A DNA stretch of 64,000 nucleotides from Anaerolineales bacterium UBA6055 (GTDB lineage: Bacteria > Chloroflexota > Anaerolineae > Aggregatilineales > Phototrophicaceae): the NCBI GenBank assembly GCA_002428985.1, contig DIYL01000021.1, positions 80,029 to 144,028 on the forward strand, in the 5' to 3' direction. The notes under the pieces are model-generated. The model ran no database searches, was not told the origin of the DNA, and saw only the letters and a program-made list of their open reading frames with translations. A program made the position numbers and the translations under genes. Positions within the stretch are counted from its first letter, which is position 1; each line of letters starts with the position of its first letter. Shown here piece after piece: positions 9,100 to 15,808 of the stretch.

Positions 9100-9975
9100 A
9101 TGAATCCATTTTCTGCATCTTCGGATCAAGATGAAACTGATCGCAGCCTTATCAAGAAAATAAAAAAAGGTGACAGACAAGCCTTAACTCACCTAATTGA
9201 ACGGCATCAACCCTATATCTATAATCTTGCTTGGAAAATGATTGGTGATCCTATGCAAGCAGAAGATTTAAGTCAAGAAGCGTTGATAAAGATCATCACA
9301 AATTTAGGATCTTTTAAACAGGAAAGTTCTTTTCGAACATGGGCATATCGCATTGTGCGTAATCACTTCATAAATGATCAGAAAAAATCAAGTGCTAAAT
9401 TTGCATCTAATTTTGAAGACTTAGGGTATATGCTAGATTCCGTTAAGAGTATTGATCTAACAGCAGAAGAGCAGCAGATCAAAGCTGAGGAAATACGCGA
9501 AGTAAGATTGCAATGTTTATCAGGTATGTTGCTGTGTCTAACCAAAGAACAGCGTATGATTTATATCATTGGTGAAATCTTCAAAGCTGACCACAATATT
9601 GGCTCTGACATCATGGGTATTTCGAAAGCCAATTTTCGCATGAAGCTCAGTAAAGCTCGCAAAGATCTCCATAATTTTATGGAGAATAAGTGTGGTTTAG
9701 TTAACAAATCAAACCCATGTCGCTGTCATAAAAAAGTGACCGTATCACTTGAAACTGGATTGGTCGATGCGAAGGATTTGCTCTTTAATCAGGCAGACTT
9801 TTCAACATTTCAAGCAGAGATAGAACCCGATGCGAACTACTTGACAGAAGAATCCGAACACATCTATGCTCAGCTTCATCAAGGTCATAGTTTTAAAACA
9901 CAATTCGACAAGACAGATCTGATCGTTAACGTTTTGAAAAAAGCAAATTGGAAAAATCGTCTTAATTTAAACTGA
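9100..9975 (+). CDS. ECF sigma factor with Cys-containing C-terminal extension
   Basis: Sigma-70 family factor of 291 residues. Region 2 covers about 20-95 (AEDLSQEALIKIITNLGSF, then SSFRTWAYRIVRNHFIND). Region 4 covers about 140-200 (LTKEQRMIYIIGE, DIMGISKANFRMKLSKARKDL). Beyond region 4 comes an extension of about 90 residues with NKCGLVNKSNPCRCHKK near 200-216, which could bind metal or act as a built-in regulator, as extensions of other ECF groups do; no separate anti-sigma gene is adjacent. By eye the gene is more AT-rich than the thiolase before it. It has the SD GGGAG and is followed by a four-helix membrane protein. The pair sits between the thiolase and a thiolase-end remnant, suggesting joint acquisition. 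Confidence 0.87.
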   Translation: MNPFSASSDQDETDRSLIKKIKKGDRQALTHLIERHQPYIYNLAWKMIGDPMQAEDLSQEALIKIITNLGSFKQESSFRTWAYRIVRNHFINDQKKSSAKFASNFEDLGYMLDSVKSIDLTAEEQQIKAEEIREVRLQCLSGMLLCLTKEQRMIYIIGEIFKADHNIGSDIMGISKANFRMKLSKARKDLHNFMENKCGLVNKSNPCRCHKKVTVSLETGLVDAKDLLFNQADFSTFQAEIEPDANYLTEESEHIYAQLHQGHSFKTQFDKTDLIVNVLKKANWKNRLNLN

Positions 9976-10050
9976 CTTTTACCAAAGTCTTTGCACATCC
10001 ATATTTTGATTGTCTAAGTTGTAGTGATAAACAATCAAAGGATAGCAAAG

Positions 10051-10518
10051 ATGAAAAAAGTATTACCTTATGTCGCAACTATCGGAATTGGAGCATTCGC
10101 TGGAAACATGATTAATATTGGTTTGAGCTACGCACTATATTGGATGAGCCTTGAACCAATTGACTTCATGACAACGTTCGCTACTGACTTCCCCCTATTA
10201 TTAGGACCTACCATTGTCACACTTCTACCTGCTTTTGTTGCCACCATTGCTATGTATTTCTTAAGCGATAAAGGAACCCAAGCGAGGCGATTATGGCTTT
10301 ATGCCTTGCTTGGCCTAGTAATCATCAATATTCAAACAGTTGTATATCATCTCCCTGTCAATCTTGCTTTCATAGATAAAAGCATTGACATATCCAATGT
10401 AGAAACACAACTGGTAACATGGTTATTTCTCCATTGGATACGTATTGTGCTGGCCATCACATCAGGTATTTTTGCTTTAAGAGGGTTTGTAAGTTCATTA
10501 CGAAACCATAAATTATAG
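10051..10518 (+). CDS. Four-helix membrane protein, DUF1772-like
   Basis: Integral membrane protein of 155 residues with four hydrophobic helices (about 5-27, 50-68, 84-102 and 128-150). The arrangement resembles DUF1772/anthrone-oxygenase-like proteins: a PVNLAF segment after helix 3, then a Trp-rich stretch LFLHWIRIVLAI leading into the last helix. That assignment is tentative and the function is unknown. The ATG at 10051 with AAAGGA 8 bases upstream is preferred to a GTG at 10024. The gene follows the ECF factor by 75 bases and may be its regulatory target or partner; that is inference. Confidence 0.6.
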   Translation: MKKVLPYVATIGIGAFAGNMINIGLSYALYWMSLEPIDFMTTFATDFPLLLGPTIVTLLPAFVATIAMYFLSDKGTQARRLWLYALLGLVIINIQTVVYHLPVNLAFIDKSIDISNVETQLVTWLFLHWIRIVLAITSGIFALRGFVSSLRNHKL

Positions 10519-10521
10519 AAT

Positions 10522-10587
10522 CTACAAACCGTATCTTTTGGTGATGGCATGGCGACAGGTACAATCATTGAACGAATTAAAGACTAA
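10522..10587 (+). pseudogene. Decayed duplicate of a thiolase 3' end
   Basis: An uninterrupted 66-base match to the last 21 codons plus stop of the upstream thiolase (8961-9026). My count gives 48 of 66 bases and 15 of 21 residues identical, with no gap. Most differences in the conserved half are at third codon positions, so this was once coding sequence. The catalytic Cys of CCGGG is Ser here (SFGDG). No thiolase frame continues upstream: the preceding three bases lie just after the stop of the membrane protein. It looks like the displaced 3' end of a thiolase gene left by insertion or recombination. Confidence 0.75.
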
Positions 10588-10607
10588 CAATTAAATTAGA
10601 AAGCAAT

Positions 10608-10635
10608 CTGTAGGGGCGAAACCATGTGTTTGCCC
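10608..10635 (+). repeat. CTGTAGGG hairpin repeat, copy 2
   Basis: CTGTAGGGGCGAA, an 8-base loop, then TTTGCCC gives a 7-bp stem (10614-10620 with 10629-10635, one G:U pair). It follows the thiolase-end remnant by 20 bases, as copy 1 follows the intact thiolase by 18 bases, though in the opposite orientation. Confidence 0.5.
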
Positions 10636-10666
10636 TTCATTGAGTCAGCTCTCACATCTGATAAAA

Positions 10667-11158
10667 TCAGGGTATACTCGCCCATTTGATATAGCGTATG
10701 CGCGTCAGCCTGCCATTACGCATGACAACATATCCTCTCAGCATGTCTGTTTTAAAGCGATAAATTTCATCATCGGGTTGGAGAATTTCTGCTGTTTCTG
10801 GATGGAGTTCGCCAAACAAATCTTCAAATTCATCGATTGTAAAGCGTCGCTGTAGGTGTCGACGGGTGACGCGCTGATCCATTGCATTGAGGGAAACTAT
10901 CATTAAAAATGTAACAAATATACCTGCACTCACACTGAGAAACATTTTTACTCCAACGATAAACAGTAAAATCAAGCAAGGGATTGTCAAGATACCCCAA
11001 AACCATATTGTCAGGGCCAAGATCGCGATGAGAGTCTCCGATCTGGTTTTACACTCAAATTGAATGGGCTTGCGTTTACGTTTTTTTAGCTCTGTCATAT
11101 CTAGCCAATCAGTATGAGTCGAGAACTCATCACATAACTGTCGGTTGCTTGCTCGCAT
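10667..11158 (-). CDS. Hypothetical two-helix membrane protein
   Basis: No family recognised. The 163-residue product has a basic N-terminal part (ELKKRKRKPIQF) and two adjacent membrane helices at about 42-68 and 70-92. A charged cytoplasmic tail follows, rich in Arg and acidic residues (QRVTRRHLQRRFTIDEFEDLFGE split by a short turn), and the chain ends in a predicted beta-rich segment. The hairpin of helices with both ends inside is compatible with a bPH-type or small signalling membrane protein, but this is not established. The start is uncertain: Met21 (11098) would give a product beginning at the basic stretch. It lies downstream of the Rieske-glutamate synthase gene on the same strand, separated by a strong hairpin. 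Confidence 0.5.
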   Translation of the reverse strand: MRASNRQLCDEFSTHTDWLDMTELKKRKRKPIQFECKTRSETLIAILALTIWFWGILTIPCLILLFIVGVKMFLSVSAGIFVTFLMIVSLNAMDQRVTRRHLQRRFTIDEFEDLFGELHPETAEILQPDDEIYRFKTDMLRGYVVMRNGRLTRIRYIKWASIP

Positions 11159-11165
11159 TGCGTAG

Positions 11166-11205
11166 AATCCCCCACTTCAAATTGTAGTGAAGCGGGGGAT
11201 TTTTT
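11166..11205 (+). terminator. Strong stem-loop with T-run
   Basis: AATCCCCC-A-CTTCA (11166-11179), an 8-base loop, then TGAAG-C-GGGGGATT (11188-11201) followed by more T, giving 13 paired bases with one mismatch. The T-run is on the plus strand, yet both neighbouring genes are on the minus strand. It would therefore stop plus-strand transcripts coming from the ECF/membrane protein side. On the minus strand it lacks a U-tract but could still act as a barrier between two genes. Confidence 0.65.
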
Positions 11206-11217
11206 AATTACTATAAA

Positions 11218-12780
11218 CTACATATGCATAATAGGTGTATGCAAGCTAATTTCATTGTTGGTGGTCGCGAGGTCTTCATAGTTGAGGTCATGGATATTAC
11301 GTTTACCACACATCCGTGCAAATTCGGTAATTTGCTCGGTCATCGCCTCGAAGTAATTAACGAGCCGTTTTTGCGATGATGCCACATCAAAGCGGGTACG
11401 CAAATCAAGGCGTTGTGTCGCGATGCCAACAGGGCAATTATTACTGCTACAGGCGCGGTATTGTTGACACCCAATCGCCATCATCGCAGCCGTTGCCAGT
11501 GCCACTGCATCTGCACCTAATGCCAATGCCTTGGCAACTTCAGCGCTGGTACGGAATCCGCCTGTGGCGATTAAACTGATTTCCGTATGACCGTGATCAT
11601 CAAGCCATTTACGTGCACGCGGTAACGCAAAAACTGTCGGCACACAGATGTTATCTTTGACATGTTTGCCTGCCGCTCCCGTACCACCAGCACGACCATC
11701 TAATGTAATCCAATCGACATCTAATTCGATCGCTGCGGCAAGATCAGCTTCAATACGACTGGCTGCAAATTTAATCCCGATCGGAATATCAGGATTAATC
11801 GAGCGAATCCATGCGATGCGCTCTTTCATATCAGACAAGCTGTTAATATCAGGGAAGCGCGCCGGGCTACGTGCTTCTTCGCCTTCTTCCAATCCACGCG
11901 CTTTAGCAATATCGCCTTTGACTTTATGGCCGGGGAGCAACCCACCGAGTCCGGCTTTTGCACTTTGTCCCATCTTAATTTCGATGCCGTCAGCTTGTGC
12001 GATATTTTCTTCTGTCCAGCCGAAATAACCCGATGCCATCTCAAATATATATTGTCCAGCCGCCTCACGCGATTCGGGTAACATCCCACCTTCACCGGAA
12101 CACATGGCTGTGCCGAATTCGGCTGTGCCTGCCGCTAGTGCAATTTTGGCTTCTTTACTCAATGCCCCAAAGCTCATATGACTGACAAAAATCGGAGCAC
12201 TCAGTTTGAGAGGTTTATTGCGTTTTGTCCCGATGATCGTTTCAGTCGCGACTTCTTCATGGTCGAGTAGTGGTAATACAGCCAGTTGTCCCGGCAAGAA
12301 GTATAAATCACCAAAGCTAGCATAATCGCGTTTTTCACTCGCCATCGGCTCGACAAATTCGTGGGTGCCTTTTGAGTAACCATGAATATCGTGCATTTCG
12401 TGTTCAAGTGGATCGTGTCGACGCGTCCATAACCCCAGATATTCATCCTCAAAACGCGGTTTAGGCGGGACAGCATCTGCATCAATTTCGACTCGATCGT
12501 CAACCACCCGTGTCGGATAAGTTGCTACTTTTTCGCGCGCATCATATCGGCTCACGCCTGTTTTGACATCATAATCCCAGTCATGCAACGGACAAATAAC
12601 ATTCGGGCCGTCCATATGGCCATCGCCCAACTGTCCACCCCGGTGTATACATTCATTATCTAATGCGTAAAAGTCGCCTTCATATTTATAGAGTGCGATG
12701 TCGCGCTCATTAACAAAAACGGTTGTGCCATTGCTTTCTTCTAGCTGTTTAGTTTTCAGAACTTCCACCCAGTTTGCCAT
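11218..12780 (-). CDS. Rieske ferredoxin - glutamate synthase (FMN domain) fusion
   Basis: Two enzymes in one chain. Residues about 1-110 are a Rieske [2Fe-2S] domain of the NirD/bphF type, with ligands in CIHRGG and CPLHDWDYD. Residues about 150-515 are the FMN- and cluster-binding GltS domain: SFGALSKEA, CSGEGGM, KAGLGGLLPGHKV, DGRAGGTGAAG, and the [3Fe-4S] cysteines in CQQYRACSSNNCPVGI. No glutaminase or GltD (NADPH) domain is present, as in archaeal-type or stand-alone GltB2-like proteins. The fused Rieske part is likely the electron donor to the FMN site; whether the product is glutamate is not proven. The start at 12780 has AAAGGGAAA upstream; the longer frame to 12885 is not family-like. 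It is divergent from a TetR regulator 158 bases away. Confidence 0.85.
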   Translation of the reverse strand: MANWVEVLKTKQLEESNGTTVFVNERDIALYKYEGDFYALDNECIHRGGQLGDGHMDGPNVICPLHDWDYDVKTGVSRYDAREKVATYPTRVVDDRVEIDADAVPPKPRFEDEYLGLWTRRHDPLEHEMHDIHGYSKGTHEFVEPMASEKRDYASFGDLYFLPGQLAVLPLLDHEEVATETIIGTKRNKPLKLSAPIFVSHMSFGALSKEAKIALAAGTAEFGTAMCSGEGGMLPESREAAGQYIFEMASGYFGWTEENIAQADGIEIKMGQSAKAGLGGLLPGHKVKGDIAKARGLEEGEEARSPARFPDINSLSDMKERIAWIRSINPDIPIGIKFAASRIEADLAAAIELDVDWITLDGRAGGTGAAGKHVKDNICVPTVFALPRARKWLDDHGHTEISLIATGGFRTSAEVAKALALGADAVALATAAMMAIGCQQYRACSSNNCPVGIATQRLDLRTRFDVASSQKRLVNYFEAMTEQITEFARMCGKRNIHDLNYEDLATTNNEISLHTPIMHM

Positions 12781-12938
12781 CAGACATTTCCCTTTTGGAC
12801 TCATCAATACAGTTAACTGTATCTCAAACTCAGTAGAACGCAAACAGAATAAAGTGATCTTAAAGAGGTGAATTGACCGCACCACATGAATCGCATATGC
12901 TAAATACGACTACCCGTTAGATGCAAAGATAAACAATA

Positions 12939-13526
12939 ATGACAACCGACCCAACGTTAGACCGTCGCATACGCCGTACTTACCAGTTGCTCAGTGATGC
13001 ACTGATCGACCTCACCTTAAGCAAGGGTTACGATAGCATTACCATCCGTGATATTACCGATAAAGCTGATGTCGCCTATGCAACATTTTTTCGTCACTTC
13101 GAAGATAAAGACGACCTGCTTCAGATGACACTTAATGCATTGATCGAAACGATTGAGGGGCTGAATTATGATCCCCCACAAATGTATCATGAGGGGTATC
13201 AAATTTTCTTGCATGTGCAAGCCCACAGTAAACTCTATCGGGTGCTGTTAAATAGTCGTGGAGCACATAGTATCATCGAAAAGCTCAAGCGCAATATTGC
13301 AGCCAATCTTCTTGATGACTGCATCCCACACTTTAAAGACCATTTGCGGTCAGCACCACCAGAATTAATTGCATACCAATTTGCCTCAGCCATTCTCTCG
13401 TTGGTGCAGTGGTGGCTTGATGAAGACATGGAAACACCAGCAAAAGACATGGCACAATACTATTTTACAGTCGTCGTGTTGCCATACTTTAAAGTGGATA
13501 GTTTCGTTGACCTATCAACGATTTAG
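12939..13526 (+). CDS. TetR/AcrR-family regulator
   Basis: One-component repressor of 195 residues. The N-terminal helix-turn-helix (about 10-58) shows the typical pattern LTLSKGYDSITIRDITDKA, then YATFFRHFEDKDDLL. The C-terminal helical domain (about 75-190) resembles the TetR_C group found with DhaS-like regulators and would bind an unknown ligand. It is transcribed away from the Rieske-glutamate synthase gene, so control of that gene and of itself from the 158-base gap is the natural guess. A CATATG core lies in that gap, but I saw no clear long palindrome. The SD is weak (AGATAA). Confidence 0.88.
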   Translation: MTTDPTLDRRIRRTYQLLSDALIDLTLSKGYDSITIRDITDKADVAYATFFRHFEDKDDLLQMTLNALIETIEGLNYDPPQMYHEGYQIFLHVQAHSKLYRVLLNSRGAHSIIEKLKRNIAANLLDDCIPHFKDHLRSAPPELIAYQFASAILSLVQWWLDEDMETPAKDMAQYYFTVVVLPYFKVDSFVDLSTI

Positions 13527-13635
13527 AGTATAGGTTCAAACTCTGTAAGAGCTACCTAAGTGTAAATTTCTGTCCGTACTATGTTAATCTTACCATTAAT
13601 TTACTAACATTTTACAGAGGGTGGGTAAAATGCTA

Positions 13636-14082
13636 TTAAGATGGAAAGGTGATCTCTGTGTCTCCTATTCTTCCATCTTGTTCACTCAAGAAAGTAATTG
13701 CAGATTCCGGTGTCTCGACCATACGTAGCCGAAAACCTCCAAATTGTGCGAAAAGACTAGTACCAAAACGCAATAAGATGTTATTTGTGATTACAATTGT
13801 CCAGCCAATGCGTTCATGCACATTTCCAACGCCGGAGGTATCTTGCATATATCGGGCAGTACGGTTCAACTCGCTCACATTAATCATCCCAACCTGTTGT
13901 CGGTTGTCCATTAGCAAATGTGTCAAGCTTCTCACTTGGTCGGCAGGCTCTTGATTGTATTTTAATTCAAGTTCTTCATTGACCTCATCAAGCATATGGA
14001 TGATTTCATCATATGGGAACTTGCCCGTGATTTTGACATACAAGAGTTTGGATGGGATGAGCCATGACATAGTGTAAGGCAT
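13636..14082 (-). CDS. Hypothetical STAS/SpoIIAA-like protein
   Basis: A 148-residue soluble protein. The N-terminal strand-strand-helix (SWLIPSKLLYVKITGKFPYDEII) and the later LLMDNRQQVGMINVSEL segment resemble the SpoIIAA-like/STAS fold seen in small Chloroflexota proteins that record a position or bind partners. No phosphorylatable Ser of classic anti-anti-sigma factors can be assigned with certainty. The C-terminal half (ERIGWTIVITN, GGFRLRMVETPESAITFL) fits the rest of such a fold. It is monocistronic and on the minus strand. The SD is GGAG but 13 bases from the ATG. The function is unknown; the fold assignment is moderate. Confidence 0.5.
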   Translation of the reverse strand: MPYTMSWLIPSKLLYVKITGKFPYDEIIHMLDEVNEELELKYNQEPADQVRSLTHLLMDNRQQVGMINVSELNRTARYMQDTSGVGNVHERIGWTIVITNNILLRFGTSLFAQFGGFRLRMVETPESAITFLSEQDGRIGDTEITFPS

Positions 14083-14313
14083 AGTGATAAAATATCTCCA
14101 TTAATTAATTTTTGATTATGGTTAAATTCTAACTCTAGATCAATCCATAACAAAAGGACGAATACATGTAATGCAGTGCCACTAATCACAAATATACTTC
14201 GATATGTTTATCAAAATTTAAAATCTACCGACGTATATCCATCTTTAACTTAATCATCAGCTCATACTATATCGCTAAACTTTTCAAAATTTATAGACAA
14301 GTGGGAGAAATTT

Positions 14314-14805
14314 ATGCTACAAGCGATACAACAAAATGTCGCATGGCGAGCAATCCCCTTTGCGGGACTCATCGCAGGGACAGTATTCCTCATCATGATG
14401 CTAGTTCTATCGCCCCTATTATTACAAATCAACCCATCTATTATTTTGCGTTATTTTGCGTCGCTCGTTATGGGCACATCAGCCTTGGTGACGGATAATA
14501 CCAGCTTCTTACTCGTCGGTGTCCTCGTGCATTACGGGCTATCACTCATATTCACCCTAATCATTGCGATTGTTGTACATAAATGGGGATTGGGTGTCGG
14601 TATTGTTGGGGGTGCAATCCTTGGCTTATCTTTTTACGGCATTAATCTCTATGCTGGCACATTAATTTTTGACTGGTTCTTTGCAATTGATAGTCCACTG
14701 TTAGTTATCAGTCACATTGTATTTGGTGCAGTTGCTGGCGGTGTCTACGAGACACTCGACCATTATGACGAACCTCTGCTGAAAGGAGCTAATGATGAGC
14801 TTTGA
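14314..14805 (+). CDS. Hypothetical four-helix membrane protein
   Basis: Integral membrane protein of 163 residues, with helices at about 14-36, 44-62 (weaker), 66-90, 92-115 and 126-146. A His-Lys-Trp loop lies between the third and fourth helices. The general look is that of YagU/DUF1440-like or sodium:proline-type small membrane proteins, but no family is certain. The SD GGGAGA is well placed. Its 3' end overlaps the start of the M48 peptidase gene by 14 bases, so the two are co-translated and may act together at the membrane; small membrane partners of M48 peptidases are plausible but not documented from this sequence. Confidence 0.55.
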   Translation: MLQAIQQNVAWRAIPFAGLIAGTVFLIMMLVLSPLLLQINPSIILRYFASLVMGTSALVTDNTSFLLVGVLVHYGLSLIFTLIIAIVVHKWGLGVGIVGGAILGLSFYGINLYAGTLIFDWFFAIDSPLLVISHIVFGAVAGGVYETLDHYDEPLLKGANDEL

Positions 14806-15577
14806 TGATGGCGGCGCAATAATTCGATTAGGAATAGGGTTTATCATCGCACTCATTTCGTTGATTTCATATTTTGCATCAGGCGAAGTGAATCCAGTCA
14901 CTGGAGAAAATCAATTTATCAGTCTAACTGTCGAACAAGAGATTTCACTCGGGCAACAATCGGTCGGCGCACTGATTCAACAATATGGCGGATTATATCA
15001 AGATCAAGAAATCCAAAATGCAGTCCGTCAAATTGGTCGCACCCTCGTCAATGATTCCTTCGCCAATAACACACCGTGGCGGTTCGAGTTTTATGTGCTC
15101 GATAGCGATATTACCAATGCATTTGCCCTACCCGGTGGTCCGGTGTTCATCACAACAGGCTTATTATTTCAACTCGAAAGTGTGGATGCGGTTGCGGGGG
15201 TTCTCTCACATGAGATCGTACATATTTTAGCACGGCACGGAGCACAACGGATTGCCCAAAGTGAACTTACCAATGGGCTAATTGGCGCAGTTGGCGTTGC
15301 ATCAGGCGACCGTGAAACAACACAAGCCGCAGCGATTATCGGCAATCTGGTAAATATGCAATATGGTCGTGATGACGAAACAGAATCCGATACACTTGGA
15401 GTTTGTCTGATGATACAAGCAGGTTACAATCCAATGGGATTGGTTCAAGTGATGGAAGTTCTGTCACAGGGTGTGAGTGGTGTCCAACCTGAGTTCTTCA
15501 GCAGCCATCCAAACCCAGATAACCGCATCGGGAGAATTCAAGAGACCATTCAAAATGCAAACACGGTTTGTCCATAG
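14792..15577 (+). CDS. M48-family metalloprotease
   Basis: Zinc protease of the Ste24/BepA/HtpX group. It has one N-terminal membrane helix or signal anchor (about 10-27) and an extracytoplasmic catalytic domain. The zinc motif HEIVH is at about residue 140 (SHEIVHILARHG), with the downstream acidic ligand in ETESDTLG, then the GYNPMGLV and SSHPNPDNRIGRI blocks that mark the BepA/YfgC-like branch. At 261 residues it has no TPR tail, unlike BepA. Likely role: quality control of envelope proteins. The start is the first of two ATGs with AAAGGAG upstream, and the gene overlaps the membrane protein before it. A clear terminator lies at 15671-15703. Confidence 0.9.
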   Translation: MMSFDDGGAIIRLGIGFIIALISLISYFASGEVNPVTGENQFISLTVEQEISLGQQSVGALIQQYGGLYQDQEIQNAVRQIGRTLVNDSFANNTPWRFEFYVLDSDITNAFALPGGPVFITTGLLFQLESVDAVAGVLSHEIVHILARHGAQRIAQSELTNGLIGAVGVASGDRETTQAAAIIGNLVNMQYGRDDETESDTLGVCLMIQAGYNPMGLVQVMEVLSQGVSGVQPEFFSSHPNPDNRIGRIQETIQNANTVCP

Positions 15578-15592
15578 ATGAAACAAGCATAG

Positions 15593-15638
15593 CACTGTAG
15601 GGGGTTACCCGTTGTAGTCCATGCGGTTGAGGTAACCC
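15593..15638 (+). repeat. CTGTAGGG hairpin repeat, copy 3
   Basis: CACTGTAGGGGGTTACC, a 21-base loop, then GGTAACCC gives an 8-bp stem (15602-15609 with 15631-15638). The leader shares ten bases (CACTGTAGGG) with copy 1. The loop is longer than in the other two copies. Confidence 0.5.
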
Positions 15639-15670
15639 GCTAAGACACTAAATCATATATCAATCGACTC

Positions 15671-15703
15671 TGAGCAGACCATTTTAAAAGATCAGTCTGC
15701 TCA
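15671..15703 (+). terminator. Rho-independent terminator after M48 gene
   Basis: TGAGCAGAC pairs with GTCTGCTCA (9 bp, 15-base loop), followed by TTATTTTTA. Orientation and place fit termination of the membrane protein/M48 operon before the M3 peptidase gene. Confidence 0.8.
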
Positions 15704-15808
15704 TTATTTTTACGATATTGATATAATTTTTTACATTGCTATAGCTGGAATTATAGATCTCTCTTGTATAATCACACTCAAATGCTTAAATATTTTTGAA
15801 AATGAGGG

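Noticed and set aside
11648..12028. 126-codon frame opposite the Rieske-glutamate synthase gene
   Set aside because: It is an antisense shadow of a strongly conserved enzyme; the composition is that of reversed codons and no motif is present.
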